Shown here piece after piece: positions 42,576 through 54,402 of a stretch of 64,000 nt of DNA. The first letter of the stretch is position 1. Every line of letters starts with the position of its first letter. The notes beneath the pieces are model-generated. The model did not search any database. It was not told where the DNA came from and was given only the letters and a program-made list of their open reading frames with translations. The translations under genes and the position numbers were made by a program. Source of the stretch: Flectonema sp. DT1601 (Eukaryota; Euglenozoa; Diplonemea; Diplonemida; Diplonemidae); assembly GCA_964019425.1 (NCBI GenBank), contig OZ025819.1:558001-622000 (forward strand), given 5' to 3'.

Positions 42576-43487
42576 ATGGAAAAAATGTCTAAAGAGGAGG
42601 TAGCTGAGCAGAAACGAAAATCCCGTTGTCCGGATGCTTTATTTGAAGGAGCTCTGATATTAGTTTGGATGGGAGGAGGTATCGTTGATGCTGGAGGTCA
42701 AATTGGAGACGTCCCATCAGATTGGTGGCAAGCAAGAGTAAATGATAGAATAGGTGTCTCAAGATATATAGTAGAATGGGTAAATAAGGGTATTTGTGAT
42801 GAAGTAACCCTCACTGAAGACGGTTTTGAAGGAGCACATCAAGACGCCTGGATTCTAGTAAAACAAGGTTCGAATCCAATCCCATACCGTGAAGCTGATC
42901 CCGAAGAACAGTTGAAATCAAATAATGAGGCTGAGGCTTCGAGTGTAGAATCCTCTCCCCCAGTTGAGAAATCTTCGACAAAAAAAAGCACAAAAAGCAA
43001 AGCTGCGACAAAATCAAAGCAGAGTGCAAAGGAGACAAAAGAGAAGAAGAAAAGGAAGGTCGAGAAGGAAGAGAAACCATCAAAGATTGACAAGTCTCAG
43101 TTCAGTAGCACAAGTTGGATGGACTCCAGGTTCTGTGAAATGTTTGATTCGCTGAATATTGCAGAATATAAGCATCTGAAAAAGCCATCCTTAAAGTTCT
43201 TCGAAGTATTTGATGAATGGCTGGAGATTCTTCACAAGAATAACAGTGAAAGTCCAACACGGTTTACTTGGAAGAATAAAGGAACGTTAGCTACTGAATT
43301 CTTCACTCTGTGTGAGGCTTTTGAAGAATGCTGTGATGCCTGTTCACTACCAGCCCAATGGGATGCCTTTGAGACTCACGTCAGTAAGATTCTCGATGAT
43401 GATGAAAATGCTCCAGACATCGATTGGAAGAAACGACTTCATGTTAAGGTACTCGACTTCAAGAAAGGTGGTACACGTTATAGTTAA
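42576..43487 (+). CDS. Hypothetical protein with two conserved-looking domains, 303 aa
   Basis: The family is not recognised. The start at 42576 is the first ATG, 13 nt after the acceptor; a second Met is three codons on. Residues about 15-105 form a compact, Trp- and Gly-containing domain (LVWMGGGIVDAGGQIGDVPSDWW, AWILVKQG). A Lys/Ser/Glu-rich linker (about 110-170) follows, including KKKRKVEKEEK, which resembles a nuclear-localisation signal. Residues about 175-303 are helical with aromatic residues (FFEVFDEWLEIL, FFTLCEAFEECCDAC). The layout of two folded parts joined by a basic linker suggests a nuclear adaptor, by inference. No enzyme motif is visible. Confidence 0.6.
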   Translation: MEKMSKEEVAEQKRKSRCPDALFEGALILVWMGGGIVDAGGQIGDVPSDWWQARVNDRIGVSRYIVEWVNKGICDEVTLTEDGFEGAHQDAWILVKQGSNPIPYREADPEEQLKSNNEAEASSVESSPPVEKSSTKKSTKSKAATKSKQSAKETKEKKKRKVEKEEKPSKIDKSQFSSTSWMDSRFCEMFDSLNIAEYKHLKKPSLKFFEVFDEWLEILHKNNSESPTRFTWKNKGTLATEFFTLCEAFEECCDACSLPAQWDAFETHVSKILDDDENAPDIDWKKRLHVKVLDFKKGGTRYS

Positions 43488-43679
43488 CGATTGTTGTATT
43501 TTTAGTTCAATCATTCTAATCCGAGTCTGTAATCGTGTCTATCGACACGTAAAAGTGTTTGTATAATTTAGAACTGATAATGTTATTCTTTGAATGGCAA
43601 TATAAGTTACTTTTAGTTGAATTAAATTACTTCTTCTTTTATTTAATTCCTCTCAGTCCCATCCTTGAGTAATGCGGGA

Positions 43680-45458
43680 ATGGCGGAGTGTGAGGAGATG
43701 AAAAATGCTGCAGACGACAAGTGCATGAATAAGTCCGCAAGCAATGAGTCGTCACACACTCAAGAAGATGGTACAAAACAACAGAAGAAGAAAGTAATTG
43801 AAAAAGAAGAGGAAGAAAAGGATAAAGAAGAAAGCGTCTTCCCAACGTTGTCGCAATCAGAAATGATGGCAGCGCTGCCGCTGGCACCCTCCGTGGTGGA
43901 AGTTGCTGAGTCAGAATCCAGTCACATAAGTGCGAAAAGACCAAAACCAACACCTCCTAAGAAGCCTTCTAAAGTGAAAGCGTCTGACTTCGAAGTAATT
44001 CGACTTCTCGGAAAGGGAGCCGTTGGGAAGGTTTACCTCGTGAGGCATCTCTACTCAGGTGAACCGTACGCAATGAAAGTTGTGCAGAAAGAAGATATCT
44101 TGCGAAGGAACAAAATTCATCGACTTCAGACAGAATGGAATGTACTTTGTCAATATGACCATCCTTTTGTCGCTCGTTTGTTTTGTTGTTTTCAATCGAC
44201 CTCAAAACTTTATTTTGTGATGGAGTACTGCGCCGGGGGTGAGTTCTTTCGATTTCTTCAAAAGCAGCAGGGTGGCAGACTGGAAGAGTCGGCAGCGCGT
44301 TTCTATGCGGCAGAAGTTCTTCTGGCGTTGGAATTCCTCCACGCGAATGGTTTCGTCTACCGAGACGTGAAACCCGAAAATATATTAATGACTGGAGAAG
44401 GACATGTTTTACTTACTGACTTCGACCTCTCTAAGAAGACTGCAGCAGAGCCACGAATTGTAATAAATTCTGGGGCCAGTTCGAAGACAAAGAACGGAAC
44501 CTCACCTCAGCAGCGCTCAATCGGTCAAATAAGTACCCCGCCTACTGCTGAAGGATTTTCATCATTTGTTGGTACTCCTGAATATATCGCACCTGAAGTA
44601 ATACGTGACTCGGGTCATAACTATGGGGTAGACTGGTGGGGCTTTGGAATCCTAATTTATGAAATGCTTTACGGAACGACTCCCTTCAAAGGAGGAAGCC
44701 AGCGGGAAACTCTTCGAAAGATCAGCGAAGGAAAGAAGGTTACATTTCCGTGTAAGCCATGCATTAGTGACAGTGCCAAGTCTTTAATAAAAGCTTTATT
44801 AAATCCCAAGCCAAGTGAAAGGCTTGGAGTGAGAAATGGATCAGTTGAAGTGAAGAATCACAAATGGTTTAAAGGAATTTCATTTGCGATGATACGAAAC
44901 ACGACTCCTCCTCTGAAACCCATAATCACACCGAATGCGATGGCACGCAGTTTATCATCACCGACAACAGTCAGTTCTGATAATATTCTCAGTGATGGTG
45001 ATCCTGATGACTTCCCTCGCTCTGAGAAATTCAAACAACTGATGTCTAAACACAATCAACGTCATGACGCTTCAAGACGTCAGACTCCTTACAATCATCC
45101 AGCAATGGGTTTGATTGATCCATTCTCAAAGATGCACTACTTTGAGTATCCTCAGTCTAATGGTGCTCGTAAGTACGCTTCTCCAATTACTCCACCACCT
45201 GGGAGTGCACCAACACCTGGCTGTACAGGTTTTGGTAGTGCTTCAAAATCTGAGGATGTTCCTATTGAACAGGTCCCCCCTCCCCCGTTACTGTTAAAAG
45301 GTAGTGGAGGAGGGAGTGGCAGCAGTGGCGGTATTTCAGCTGATGACGGAAAGGAACAACCCGACCCAGCTGCGATGTCTCCTCCTCTGAAGACAGGTCT
45401 AGCTGGAAGAATCAAAACAGCATTCTTCAAACCATCAGCTAGCACGATATCAAGATAG
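43680..45458 (+). CDS. AGC-family Ser/Thr kinase with DFD motif (AGC-VIII / Nrc2-Fpk1 type)
   Basis: Single exon, 592 aa, first ATG 23 nt after the acceptor TTCCTCTCAG. An acidic/basic N-terminal tail (about 1-95) precedes the kinase domain: LLGKGAVGKVYLV (about 110), Lys133 in AMKVV, MEYCAGGEFF, YRDVKPENILM with Asp229, and TDFDLSKK near 247 in place of DFG. The DFD is the signature of plant AGC-VIII and fungal Nrc2/Fpk1 kinases, as is an insertion (about 255-295 here) before FVGTPEYIAPEV. VDWWGFGILIYEMLYGTTPF and KPSERLG follow. The C-terminal 170 residues are Pro/Ser/Gly-rich and disordered. Fungal relatives regulate lipid flippases; substrates here are unknown. Confidence 0.85.
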   Translation: MAECEEMKNAADDKCMNKSASNESSHTQEDGTKQQKKKVIEKEEEEKDKEESVFPTLSQSEMMAALPLAPSVVEVAESESSHISAKRPKPTPPKKPSKVKASDFEVIRLLGKGAVGKVYLVRHLYSGEPYAMKVVQKEDILRRNKIHRLQTEWNVLCQYDHPFVARLFCCFQSTSKLYFVMEYCAGGEFFRFLQKQQGGRLEESAARFYAAEVLLALEFLHANGFVYRDVKPENILMTGEGHVLLTDFDLSKKTAAEPRIVINSGASSKTKNGTSPQQRSIGQISTPPTAEGFSSFVGTPEYIAPEVIRDSGHNYGVDWWGFGILIYEMLYGTTPFKGGSQRETLRKISEGKKVTFPCKPCISDSAKSLIKALLNPKPSERLGVRNGSVEVKNHKWFKGISFAMIRNTTPPLKPIITPNAMARSLSSPTTVSSDNILSDGDPDDFPRSEKFKQLMSKHNQRHDASRRQTPYNHPAMGLIDPFSKMHYFEYPQSNGARKYASPITPPPGSAPTPGCTGFGSASKSEDVPIEQVPPPPLLLKGSGGGSGSSGGISADDGKEQPDPAAMSPPLKTGLAGRIKTAFFKPSASTISR

Positions 45459-47184
<1,726 letters not shown>

Positions 47185-47197
47185 GCAAATCACCTAA

Positions 47198-50100
47198 ATG
47201 GTTGTTGCCACTCCGCGAGTTTCTCGACCATTTGAAGGATGGGAAGAGCTGGATGAAGAGAGTGTTGTGGTGGTAGAAGTTTGTAAAAAAGGAGCACCTC
47301 TTCCGATATTAGAAACGTCAATCTTAACTGACCGTATGAACAGAAGAACACGTGGAGGGAAGAATCGAGTACGAGGTGCAGGAAGAAGAGATCAAGCATT
47401 CGATCGCTGTTCAAAATGGCTAAACATCATCGTGATGGACACTAATGATGACATTCTGACTACCGAAAATATTGGAAGATATCAAGTTGTGAAGACCTCA
47501 ACATCATTTGAAGTAATAAATATATCTCGTAATCTTCCTCCAATCACTGCGTCTGGAGGTAAGATCGCTACGCTGCCTGCGGCTCTGTCTGTGTTGGCTG
47601 CTTGCCTGTTAAAGTCGCCTCTAAAACATTTGTCGTCACCTCCTCCTCTGTACTTTCCTGGAACCACACAACCTCCCACTAACGGGTCACACTTTTTGTT
47701 TAATATTTGTGTCAAGTTGAATGTGAGCGGCTCGTCGTTGTTTTCACCGACGTATCCAACTGCTGGAGTGTTACCGTCACCACCTACAGTGGTTGTCAGT
47801 TTTGCATCTGAAAAAGAAGAAAAAACTTCGGCAAGCATCCCCAACTTAACAATTGAAGTCCCATTGAGTGCTGATCAGGTTGTTCAATATTTCACTTTTT
47901 TAAATTCCTTTGGAAGGATGTATGACCTCATTCTCGAATCGTTGCCGAAGGAAAATCTCCGATTCGATTCGTTTCTTCAGAAGTTTGAAAGTCCCGAGGT
48001 TGGAACTGGTCGGCAATATTTTGATAACAAAAAGGGAATCTCGTCATTGGATTCTTTAAACGGAATTGTGAATATCGAAACTCAAGAAGTAGACATCACT
48101 TTATGTGGACAAGTTGGTTATTATCGCACAACCGGTTCCATCGCATTCCTAACTTTATTATTGTTAGATGTGGGACGGAAACTAAATGTCGTAGTCCCTG
48201 CGGATGTTCACAAGATTTCTCCGATTGCTGCGATGCTGAAAATGTTGTCTGCTGGAGACTTTGTAATATTAAAGTCCCCAAAAATTGGAATAAATCCTTC
48301 AACAGGTGCAGTCACAATGTACGCGACGAGTAACAACATAACTCGTGCAGCACCCATCAGTGATATGCTACCAACTGTTGATGTCGGAGGTGAATTTGAT
48401 GTTGGAATTATAAAGTGTTACAAACCTTTTGGTGTGACAGCTTGTCCTCACTCCAGCATTAGAGACAACGAACATCCAACTGCACAGCATCTGTTGGAGA
48501 AACAGCTGAGTGATGCTGAAACTCGTCAGATGGACGAGGAGAGGATGAAAAAACTAAAATTATATCCGATTTCGATTACGGTACCGAGAAGCTGTTCTGG
48601 TGTTCAGCTATTTACAGAACAACAAGACCTCACTGTTGACAATCAATTAGACTCAACAGCAATAATGCTCTGCTCTACAATAGATGGTGAACATAAAGAC
48701 CTTACTGTGATAGCCAGGTTTGAATTCTGTTATCTTGCGATACTTAAGAATGTAACAAAGAATTCTTTATTTTTATCACCAAACTTTGTAGAAGCAATGA
48801 ACCAGTACAAAGTAGTTAATGGAACCTCATCTGGTGGATCTGGAGTACATAAGATATTTGTAAAGAGATATGGAGTCAAGCGTGTTATGATTCACATCAT
48901 TCAGAACAAGGTCGGCGTTGAAACGCAACAGGAAATGTTAAGCAGCCTTCCATCTGACTTTCTTCGTGTCTTGCAGTCGCTTTCGTTAACTTGGAGATCA
49001 CCATTGTTAGTACCGAAAGGATTCTTTTATCAGTCACAAGATGTCATAACGAGTCTCTCTGCGATTACATTTCTACGAACGAAATCAACTTTACCATCAG
49101 AAATAGCAACACTTCCTGAGGAAATAATAAATTGGATTCAAAGCTCTAAAGCAACTGATGACGTCGTGTTATCTAAAGACAGGTTACACATCATCTCACT
49201 GAAAGATGATGGAAGTGATTCGCAATCACCACCAGTTGGTGAATCTCAAAAGTGTTTGATGTATTTTCTAAAAGAAGTAATCGACTGTTCAGAAATCGCA
49301 GACTCTGAACAGTCTAAATGGAAAGTATTTAAAATACCCGACAATGTCGATGAGTTTAACAACCAACCAATCGTTAAAGACTTGATTCTAAAAGGTGTAT
49401 TCCGTCTCACTAATAAATCAACAGAACTACTAGTCATGTCAGTTCAGGAAGCAATTACAAATGCGGTTGCTGAATGTCCATCAACAGAGAAATCGTTAAA
49501 CGGGGGAGTTCCCCTGTCGTGGTTAGCAAGAAGGATACTCCCCTGGGTGAATATTTTACTGTCTGAAAAGATTGAACAACAAGAAGGTAAAATAAACAAA
49601 TGGGTGGCAGCTACGAACGGAGTCGTTCAAATTATCAGTTCGATGATATCAAAAACAGAACAACCTCAGAAAGTAAAATGGATTAGACAAGGAGTGTGTA
49701 CAGAAATCCTTCATCAATCTGGCTGTTGTTGTCAGTACCAAGTTAGTCTTGTTACTGAGAATAAGAAATCATCAAAACAAATAAAACAATCGATAGCATC
49801 CATCTTAGAGACTAAGACTGAATCGAGTGATTGTTATTTACTTTTAATGAGAGAGTCGGGTAGAACACATCCACTCGTTTCATTGGAATTACGACTTGCT
49901 CTTGACCTGCAAAATTGGAAAGAATCTTTGACGTTCATCACAAACGGATTATATCTTTTTGATAGATCAAAGGAACCGTCAGTTGAATTAATTTCTAATT
50001 TGAGTTTTAAATTTAAACCGACAGCTCTGCGAAGGATTCTTAGGATTTGGTCACCTTCGGTTGATGAGTTTATATCGAAACTAAAACAACAGAACAACAT

Positions 50101-50953
50101 CACTAACTACATAACATCTCATGAAGTAAGTGAGTCATTCTCACAAGAATTACTCCCGTTTGTGTCACTTCACAGAATTCAGAAAGTCGTCGCTGTATTC
50201 CAAACATCTTTAGGACCGGAGTACGAACCCGCTGAGGGTGTTGATTTGGACGACGATGTCACTCGTTTTTGTGTTTTACACTTACCAAATAATGAAACAA
50301 TCTACTGTGAGGATATCATTCCGTCAGAGTACATAAAATGGAATAATAAAATAGCTGACTTTATTACTAAATGGGAGTTAAAACCTTTCAGCTTCTCTGG
50401 ATCAATGGAACCTGCAGTCGCCATAACAATCGCAAATGTTGCGATTGGTACTACGAGAGAACTATTGAAGATTCCGAATGATGTTTGTTTAGATGTTGTT
50501 GATGGTTGTTGTGGGTCTGGAACTCTTTCAGCTGCTGCTGCTGTTCTCAAGTGTCAGGTTTATTCGAGTGAGTTGAGGGCTGACTTTGCTTCCAAAACTG
50601 CGTCGAATTTCGAACACTTGTCGGTCCAAGAATCGATTTCACTAAACATCCAAGACGCTACCAAACCGTATCCAGCAAATGTTCGTTCTGGTTGCCAACT
50701 TCTTCTCTGCAACCCTCCCTGGGGTGTTCGCTTTGGATCTTCTTGTGACTCCATTCCAATTGTCTCAGCTCTGACTCGATCATTTCCGAACGCTATTTGG
50801 TGTTTTGTGGCCCCGAAAATTGCCAACGACTCACTTCTGTCTTCAAAGAAGCCTCTAATTGAAAAACTGTTTAGAATTCAGTTTGGATGCGTTGAAATAT
50901 TACTCGCCAGAGTATTCCCTTCTGAGAAGTTGATATCTGAAAGCTCACTTTAA
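47198..50953 (+). CDS. RNA methyltransferase-like protein, 1251 aa, C-terminal class I SAM domain
   Basis: Single exon. The C-terminal 200 residues carry class I methyltransferase motifs: DGCCGSGTLSAAAA near 1099 (SAM loop), an acidic YSSELRADF strand end, and LLCNPPWGVRFG near 1172. The NPPW motif marks N-methyltransferases, and the preceding GSMEPAVAITIANVA segment resembles THUMP-linked or RlmKL/Trm14-type RNA guanine-N2 enzymes. Residues about 405-560 (KCYKPFGVTACP, then PRSCSGVQLFTEQ) recall a pseudouridine-synthase fold but lack the catalytic R-L-D Asp, so that part is probably inactive or only superficially similar. The N-terminal 100 residues include a basic RRTRGGKNRVRGAGRR patch, suited to RNA binding. 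The 1000-residue N-terminal extension is unusual for these enzymes. Substrate unknown. Confidence 0.65.
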   Translation: MVVATPRVSRPFEGWEELDEESVVVVEVCKKGAPLPILETSILTDRMNRRTRGGKNRVRGAGRRDQAFDRCSKWLNIIVMDTNDDILTTENIGRYQVVKTSTSFEVINISRNLPPITASGGKIATLPAALSVLAACLLKSPLKHLSSPPPLYFPGTTQPPTNGSHFLFNICVKLNVSGSSLFSPTYPTAGVLPSPPTVVVSFASEKEEKTSASIPNLTIEVPLSADQVVQYFTFLNSFGRMYDLILESLPKENLRFDSFLQKFESPEVGTGRQYFDNKKGISSLDSLNGIVNIETQEVDITLCGQVGYYRTTGSIAFLTLLLLDVGRKLNVVVPADVHKISPIAAMLKMLSAGDFVILKSPKIGINPSTGAVTMYATSNNITRAAPISDMLPTVDVGGEFDVGIIKCYKPFGVTACPHSSIRDNEHPTAQHLLEKQLSDAETRQMDEERMKKLKLYPISITVPRSCSGVQLFTEQQDLTVDNQLDSTAIMLCSTIDGEHKDLTVIARFEFCYLAILKNVTKNSLFLSPNFVEAMNQYKVVNGTSSGGSGVHKIFVKRYGVKRVMIHIIQNKVGVETQQEMLSSLPSDFLRVLQSLSLTWRSPLLVPKGFFYQSQDVITSLSAITFLRTKSTLPSEIATLPEEIINWIQSSKATDDVVLSKDRLHIISLKDDGSDSQSPPVGESQKCLMYFLKEVIDCSEIADSEQSKWKVFKIPDNVDEFNNQPIVKDLILKGVFRLTNKSTELLVMSVQEAITNAVAECPSTEKSLNGGVPLSWLARRILPWVNILLSEKIEQQEGKINKWVAATNGVVQIISSMISKTEQPQKVKWIRQGVCTEILHQSGCCCQYQVSLVTENKKSSKQIKQSIASILETKTESSDCYLLLMRESGRTHPLVSLELRLALDLQNWKESLTFITNGLYLFDRSKEPSVELISNLSFKFKPTALRRILRIWSPSVDEFISKLKQQNNITNYITSHEVSESFSQELLPFVSLHRIQKVVAVFQTSLGPEYEPAEGVDLDDDVTRFCVLHLPNNETIYCEDIIPSEYIKWNNKIADFITKWELKPFSFSGSMEPAVAITIANVAIGTTRELLKIPNDVCLDVVDGCCGSGTLSAAAAVLKCQVYSSELRADFASKTASNFEHLSVQESISLNIQDATKPYPANVRSGCQLLLCNPPWGVRFGSSCDSIPIVSALTRSFPNAIWCFVAPKIANDSLLSSKKPLIEKLFRIQFGCVEILLARVFPSEKLISESSL

Positions 50954-51185
50954 AAGTAATCAAAAAAGAAAAAACAATTTATCTTTACTTATGCGCCGTT
51001 GCAATATCTGCACGATGTCGCTCTGCTCAAAGAGTAATATTGTGAGAGTGGTAGTTCATCTTATTGTATTTCACAGTTATATAAGAAACACATTCGTGGA
51101 ACTTCATAAGTGTTGTTGTTGTCAAATTACTTACTTAACGTTATGTGTATTATTTATCACCAGGTGGGGATGTTGGATCAGCTAC

Positions 51186-52220
51186 ATGCTGATACCAGAG
51201 AATATCGCACACGATAAATTAGTAAAACGCAATGAGAAGATTGTGTTGTCAGGAATCGCAGTAGTTCTTCAAGAGGTTGGATATCAAACACTAGATGAAG
51301 TATTGACTTCTTTGAAGTTAGAAGAATCAATCTTCGTTAGAGATGGCAACTATCACATCCACGCAATGGATTTAAAGCTTCAAATGATAACAAACTACCC
51401 AAACTGTACTGAAAGAGTCCAACGAGTGTTATACGAAGCGAATGATATTAATTTACAACAACTCGGACTGTACATGAAACAACAACACCGCGAGGTTAAA
51501 TGTGTCTTCATTACACATATTGGACAGAGAATTCAACTTAAACTACACACCAGTCAGACGCCATCAACACATGAGGCAATCACATCTAAACTTAGAAAAT
51601 ATCTTTCTTTGGGTTCAGAGAAAAGTATTCAAATCAAAGATGGAGCTGGTGATGATGTATTTCTTAATGATGAGACAAAGTGGATTGAATCAAAACAATA
51701 TTTTGTTGTCGTATCCGATTCGGTTACGCAATGCACTCAAACACCACCACGAGAAAGTCGTCGAACAAAGAAACCGAGACCAGACGGTATGATTGAAGAA
51801 ATTATTTTTGTGGAACGAACGATTGCAACGGTGACATCACCCAAAAAAGATTCAAAGCAAGAAGTTCGCGTACTTGAGCCGGTGGAGTCAATTAAGAAGA
51901 AGAAAAAGAAGAAGTTAGTTTCTTCATTTTTCATTCCTCGTCCACCAGAACAACCTCCAGGAGTAGTACGAATGGTAAGACATATCGAGTTCGATATAAG
52001 ACCTGGTGAGGCTATGGGAATGCGTATCAACACTACTCACATTGAAGGCGTCAGCAGACGTGGACCAGCAGCACTCGCTGGTCTTACTGCCGGAATGGAT
52101 ATCAAGGCTGTGAATAATATAAAAGTTTATTCATATCATGATATTGAAAATGCACTTTCTCTATACGATGGTCCTCACGTATTCACTGTGACGTCAACTG
52201 AGATCACTGGTAGTTGGTAG
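51186..52220 (+). CDS. PDZ-domain protein, 344 aa
   Basis: The chosen start is the first in-frame ATG after the acceptor TTTATCACCAG (AG 51162-51163). An earlier ATG at 51170 opens a 15-codon out-of-frame uORF that overlaps the start. The frame stays open upstream to 50991 but would include the T-rich tract. The N-terminal 200 residues are unrecognised, with beta and alpha character (HIGQRIQLKLHT, KQYFVVVSD). A Lys run (about residues 238-245) follows, and then a C-terminal PDZ domain (about 266-342): EFDIRPGEAMGMRI, GPAALAGLTAGMDIKAVN, DIENALSLYDGPHVFTV. It is a scaffold by domain content; the partner is unknown. It lies only 210 nt after the preceding stop, the tightest spacing at this end. 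Confidence 0.65.
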   Translation: MLIPENIAHDKLVKRNEKIVLSGIAVVLQEVGYQTLDEVLTSLKLEESIFVRDGNYHIHAMDLKLQMITNYPNCTERVQRVLYEANDINLQQLGLYMKQQHREVKCVFITHIGQRIQLKLHTSQTPSTHEAITSKLRKYLSLGSEKSIQIKDGAGDDVFLNDETKWIESKQYFVVVSDSVTQCTQTPPRESRRTKKPRPDGMIEEIIFVERTIATVTSPKKDSKQEVRVLEPVESIKKKKKKKLVSSFFIPRPPEQPPGVVRMVRHIEFDIRPGEAMGMRINTTHIEGVSRRGPAALAGLTAGMDIKAVNNIKVYSYHDIENALSLYDGPHVFTVTSTEITGSW

Positions 52221-52414
52221 TTGTGTATTTGTTACTGTAACTTTATTTGTATTGTTGGTTAAATATTGAAAAACGTCCAATCAACGTTCTTACCTATCAC
52301 AGGTTACCCATGATCCTCTAACACGTCCGATTGTAGTTCTTAATGATTATCACTACGATGTTTATATTTTTTTATTATTTTCAGTTTTATTAGATTGGAG
52401 GGGAATAACACAAC

Positions 52415-53847
52415 ATGACTGAAGGATTAGAATGCTTCGGATTCTTGAAGAAGAGCGGTGGCTCAATGATGAAACGTGACCAAGATCGGTGGTTTGAATT
52501 GAAGAATAAGTTCCTATGCTACTACAAGGATAAACCAGAGAAGAGATCTGCATCAGAGAAGCCACTCGGAGTTATTAATCTGATGGATACCACCATCACT
52601 GAAGACCCAAAGAAGAAGTTGAGCTGGACGATCAACGGACCAAAGATGAACAAACCGTACACTCTGTTTGCTGCTAATGAAGGAGAGAAGTCAAACTGGA
52701 TTCAAAAGATCAAAGAATCTAAGCAATCAAGTGCCACAGCAACTCCAGCTGTTGGTGATGCTGAAGGCGACTCCGACGACGACGAGCCACTCGCATCCCC
52801 TGATGACTTTGAGCCACTTTGCGTTGTTGGAAAAGGATCATTTGGTATCGTTATGCAGGTCAAAAAGAAGGACTCTGGTGAAATATTTGCCATGAAGAGA
52901 ATGAACAAGAAACTCATCCTCCGTGAAGGTCTCGTCCCTCACATGAAAGCAGAGATGAACATCTTAGGAATGATTAACCATCCTTTTATTGTTAAACTTC
53001 ACTACGCTTTCCAAACTCAGGACTCTTTGTACCTAATCTTGGACTTCTTATCTGGTGGTGAAGTGTTCTACCACCTCTCTCAAGTTGGAACCTTCTCTGA
53101 ATCTCGCGCAAAGTACTACTGCGGTCAGATCGGAGTTTCATTAGGACATCTTCACAGCTTAGGAATAATCTACAGAGACTTGAAGCCTGAGAACTGTGTG
53201 TTGGATGCTCAGGGTAACTGTTGCATTACTGACTTTGGTCTTGCTAAGCCAGGTATTGATGGAAAAGAACAGTCCGCGAAGACCTTCTGTGGTACTCCAG
53301 AATATCTCGCACCAGAGTTCTTAACTGGAGGTGGACACGGAAAGGCTGTCGACTGGTGGTCACTCGGAATTCTTTTATACGAAATGATCACCGGATTGCC
53401 ACCATTCTACTCTGAGAACCTCAACGAGATGTACGAATTCATTCTCAACAAGAGACTCAGCTTCCCAGACGGTATGGGTGCTGGTGCACGTGACCTGTGC
53501 AGTCGTCTCTTAGAAAGAACTCCAGAGAAGAGAATGCAAGACGTCAAGGAATTCACTGGTCACGTTCTGTTCCACGATCTTGACTTCGATAAGTTATTGG
53601 CGGGTAAGATTCCAGTATGTTTATATTTTATTATTCTCTTAATCCCGATCGTTATAGTTGTAATGAATAACACAACACAACACAACAGACTCCATTCAAG
53701 CCGGACCCAAAGGCAATGAACTTTGAAAATGAGTTCACAGACCTCCCTGCCAGACACAGTATGGCTGAAGTTACTACCTGTGAGAATGCTGACTTTGAGT
53801 CCTTTCACTACGTAAGAAGAGGAAGCAGACGTAGAAAGGCGGAGTAA
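52415..53847 (+). CDS. Akt/PKB-like AGC kinase with N-terminal PH domain
   Basis: Exons 52415-53614 and 53689-53847 (phase 0, 74-nt intron) give 452 aa, near the 480 of animal Akt. PH domain about 4-108 (GFLKKSGGSMMKRDQDRWFELK, then PYTLFAANEGEKSNWIQKI) would bind phosphoinositides or anchor the kinase. Kinase domain: GKGSFGIVMQV (about 139), Lys161, YRDLKPENCVLD with Asp255, DFGLAKPG (Asp273), the phosphorylatable T-loop KTFCGTPEYLAPE, and VDWWSLGILLYEMITG. The AGC tail has PFKPDP and a hydrophobic motif FESFHY. The Ser/Thr normally before Tyr in that motif is His here. The intron separates the kinase core from the AGC tail. Codons are strongly biased. T-rich acceptor 30 nt upstream. Confidence 0.9.
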
Positions 53848-54369
53848 GATAAAATCACTTCTTAGTGTCGTGCCGTGCATTCAGAATACGTGACCCGATC
53901 CCTTGGACTTGTGGTGGCGTTACTGATGCTAACAAAAAATTCACTTTTTTTTTTTTTTTTTTTTTTTACCTAACGGCACTGCAATTACTCTACGGAGTAT
54001 TTGCAACAGTGCAGTGGCATTTTTCTTTTCCTCGTAGTAGTAACCACTCAATTACTGGTTTAAAAATTCCGTTTTGGAACATAGAACAGTGAGGGTGGCA
54101 ATAGCTCGTATGGGTTTACCCCCGCAGCTGACTCCGGATCGGGAAGTTCTGGAAGATCTTATTTACAATGAATTAGTTGCTTGTGAAACCAAACTGACAC
54201 CTACTCTGTTGGGTCTTAATTACTTTTCCAGTGGCAGTGTTATTTTTTTTTCAGGGGAAAAAACAAAAAAAAAAAAAAAAAAAAAATTTAATAATAATAA
54301 TCTCGTGGAATTGATGTGTTCTTTTTTTTTTTTTTTTTTTTAATTTTATCTTTCCAAAAAAAAAAAACT

Positions 54370-54402
<33 letters not shown>

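Noticed and set aside
42866-42890. GGTTCGAATCC, a perfect tRNA B-box-like sequence
   Set aside because: It lies inside the coding frame of the 303-aa protein (encoding GSNP) and no A box or cloverleaf arms surround it.
54074-54343. 89-codon frame MEHRTVRVAIARMG...
   Set aside because: It begins at TTG and runs into poly-Lys and poly-Phe. The middle 40 codons could be an exon but the gene could not be assembled, so it is mentioned only in the region note.
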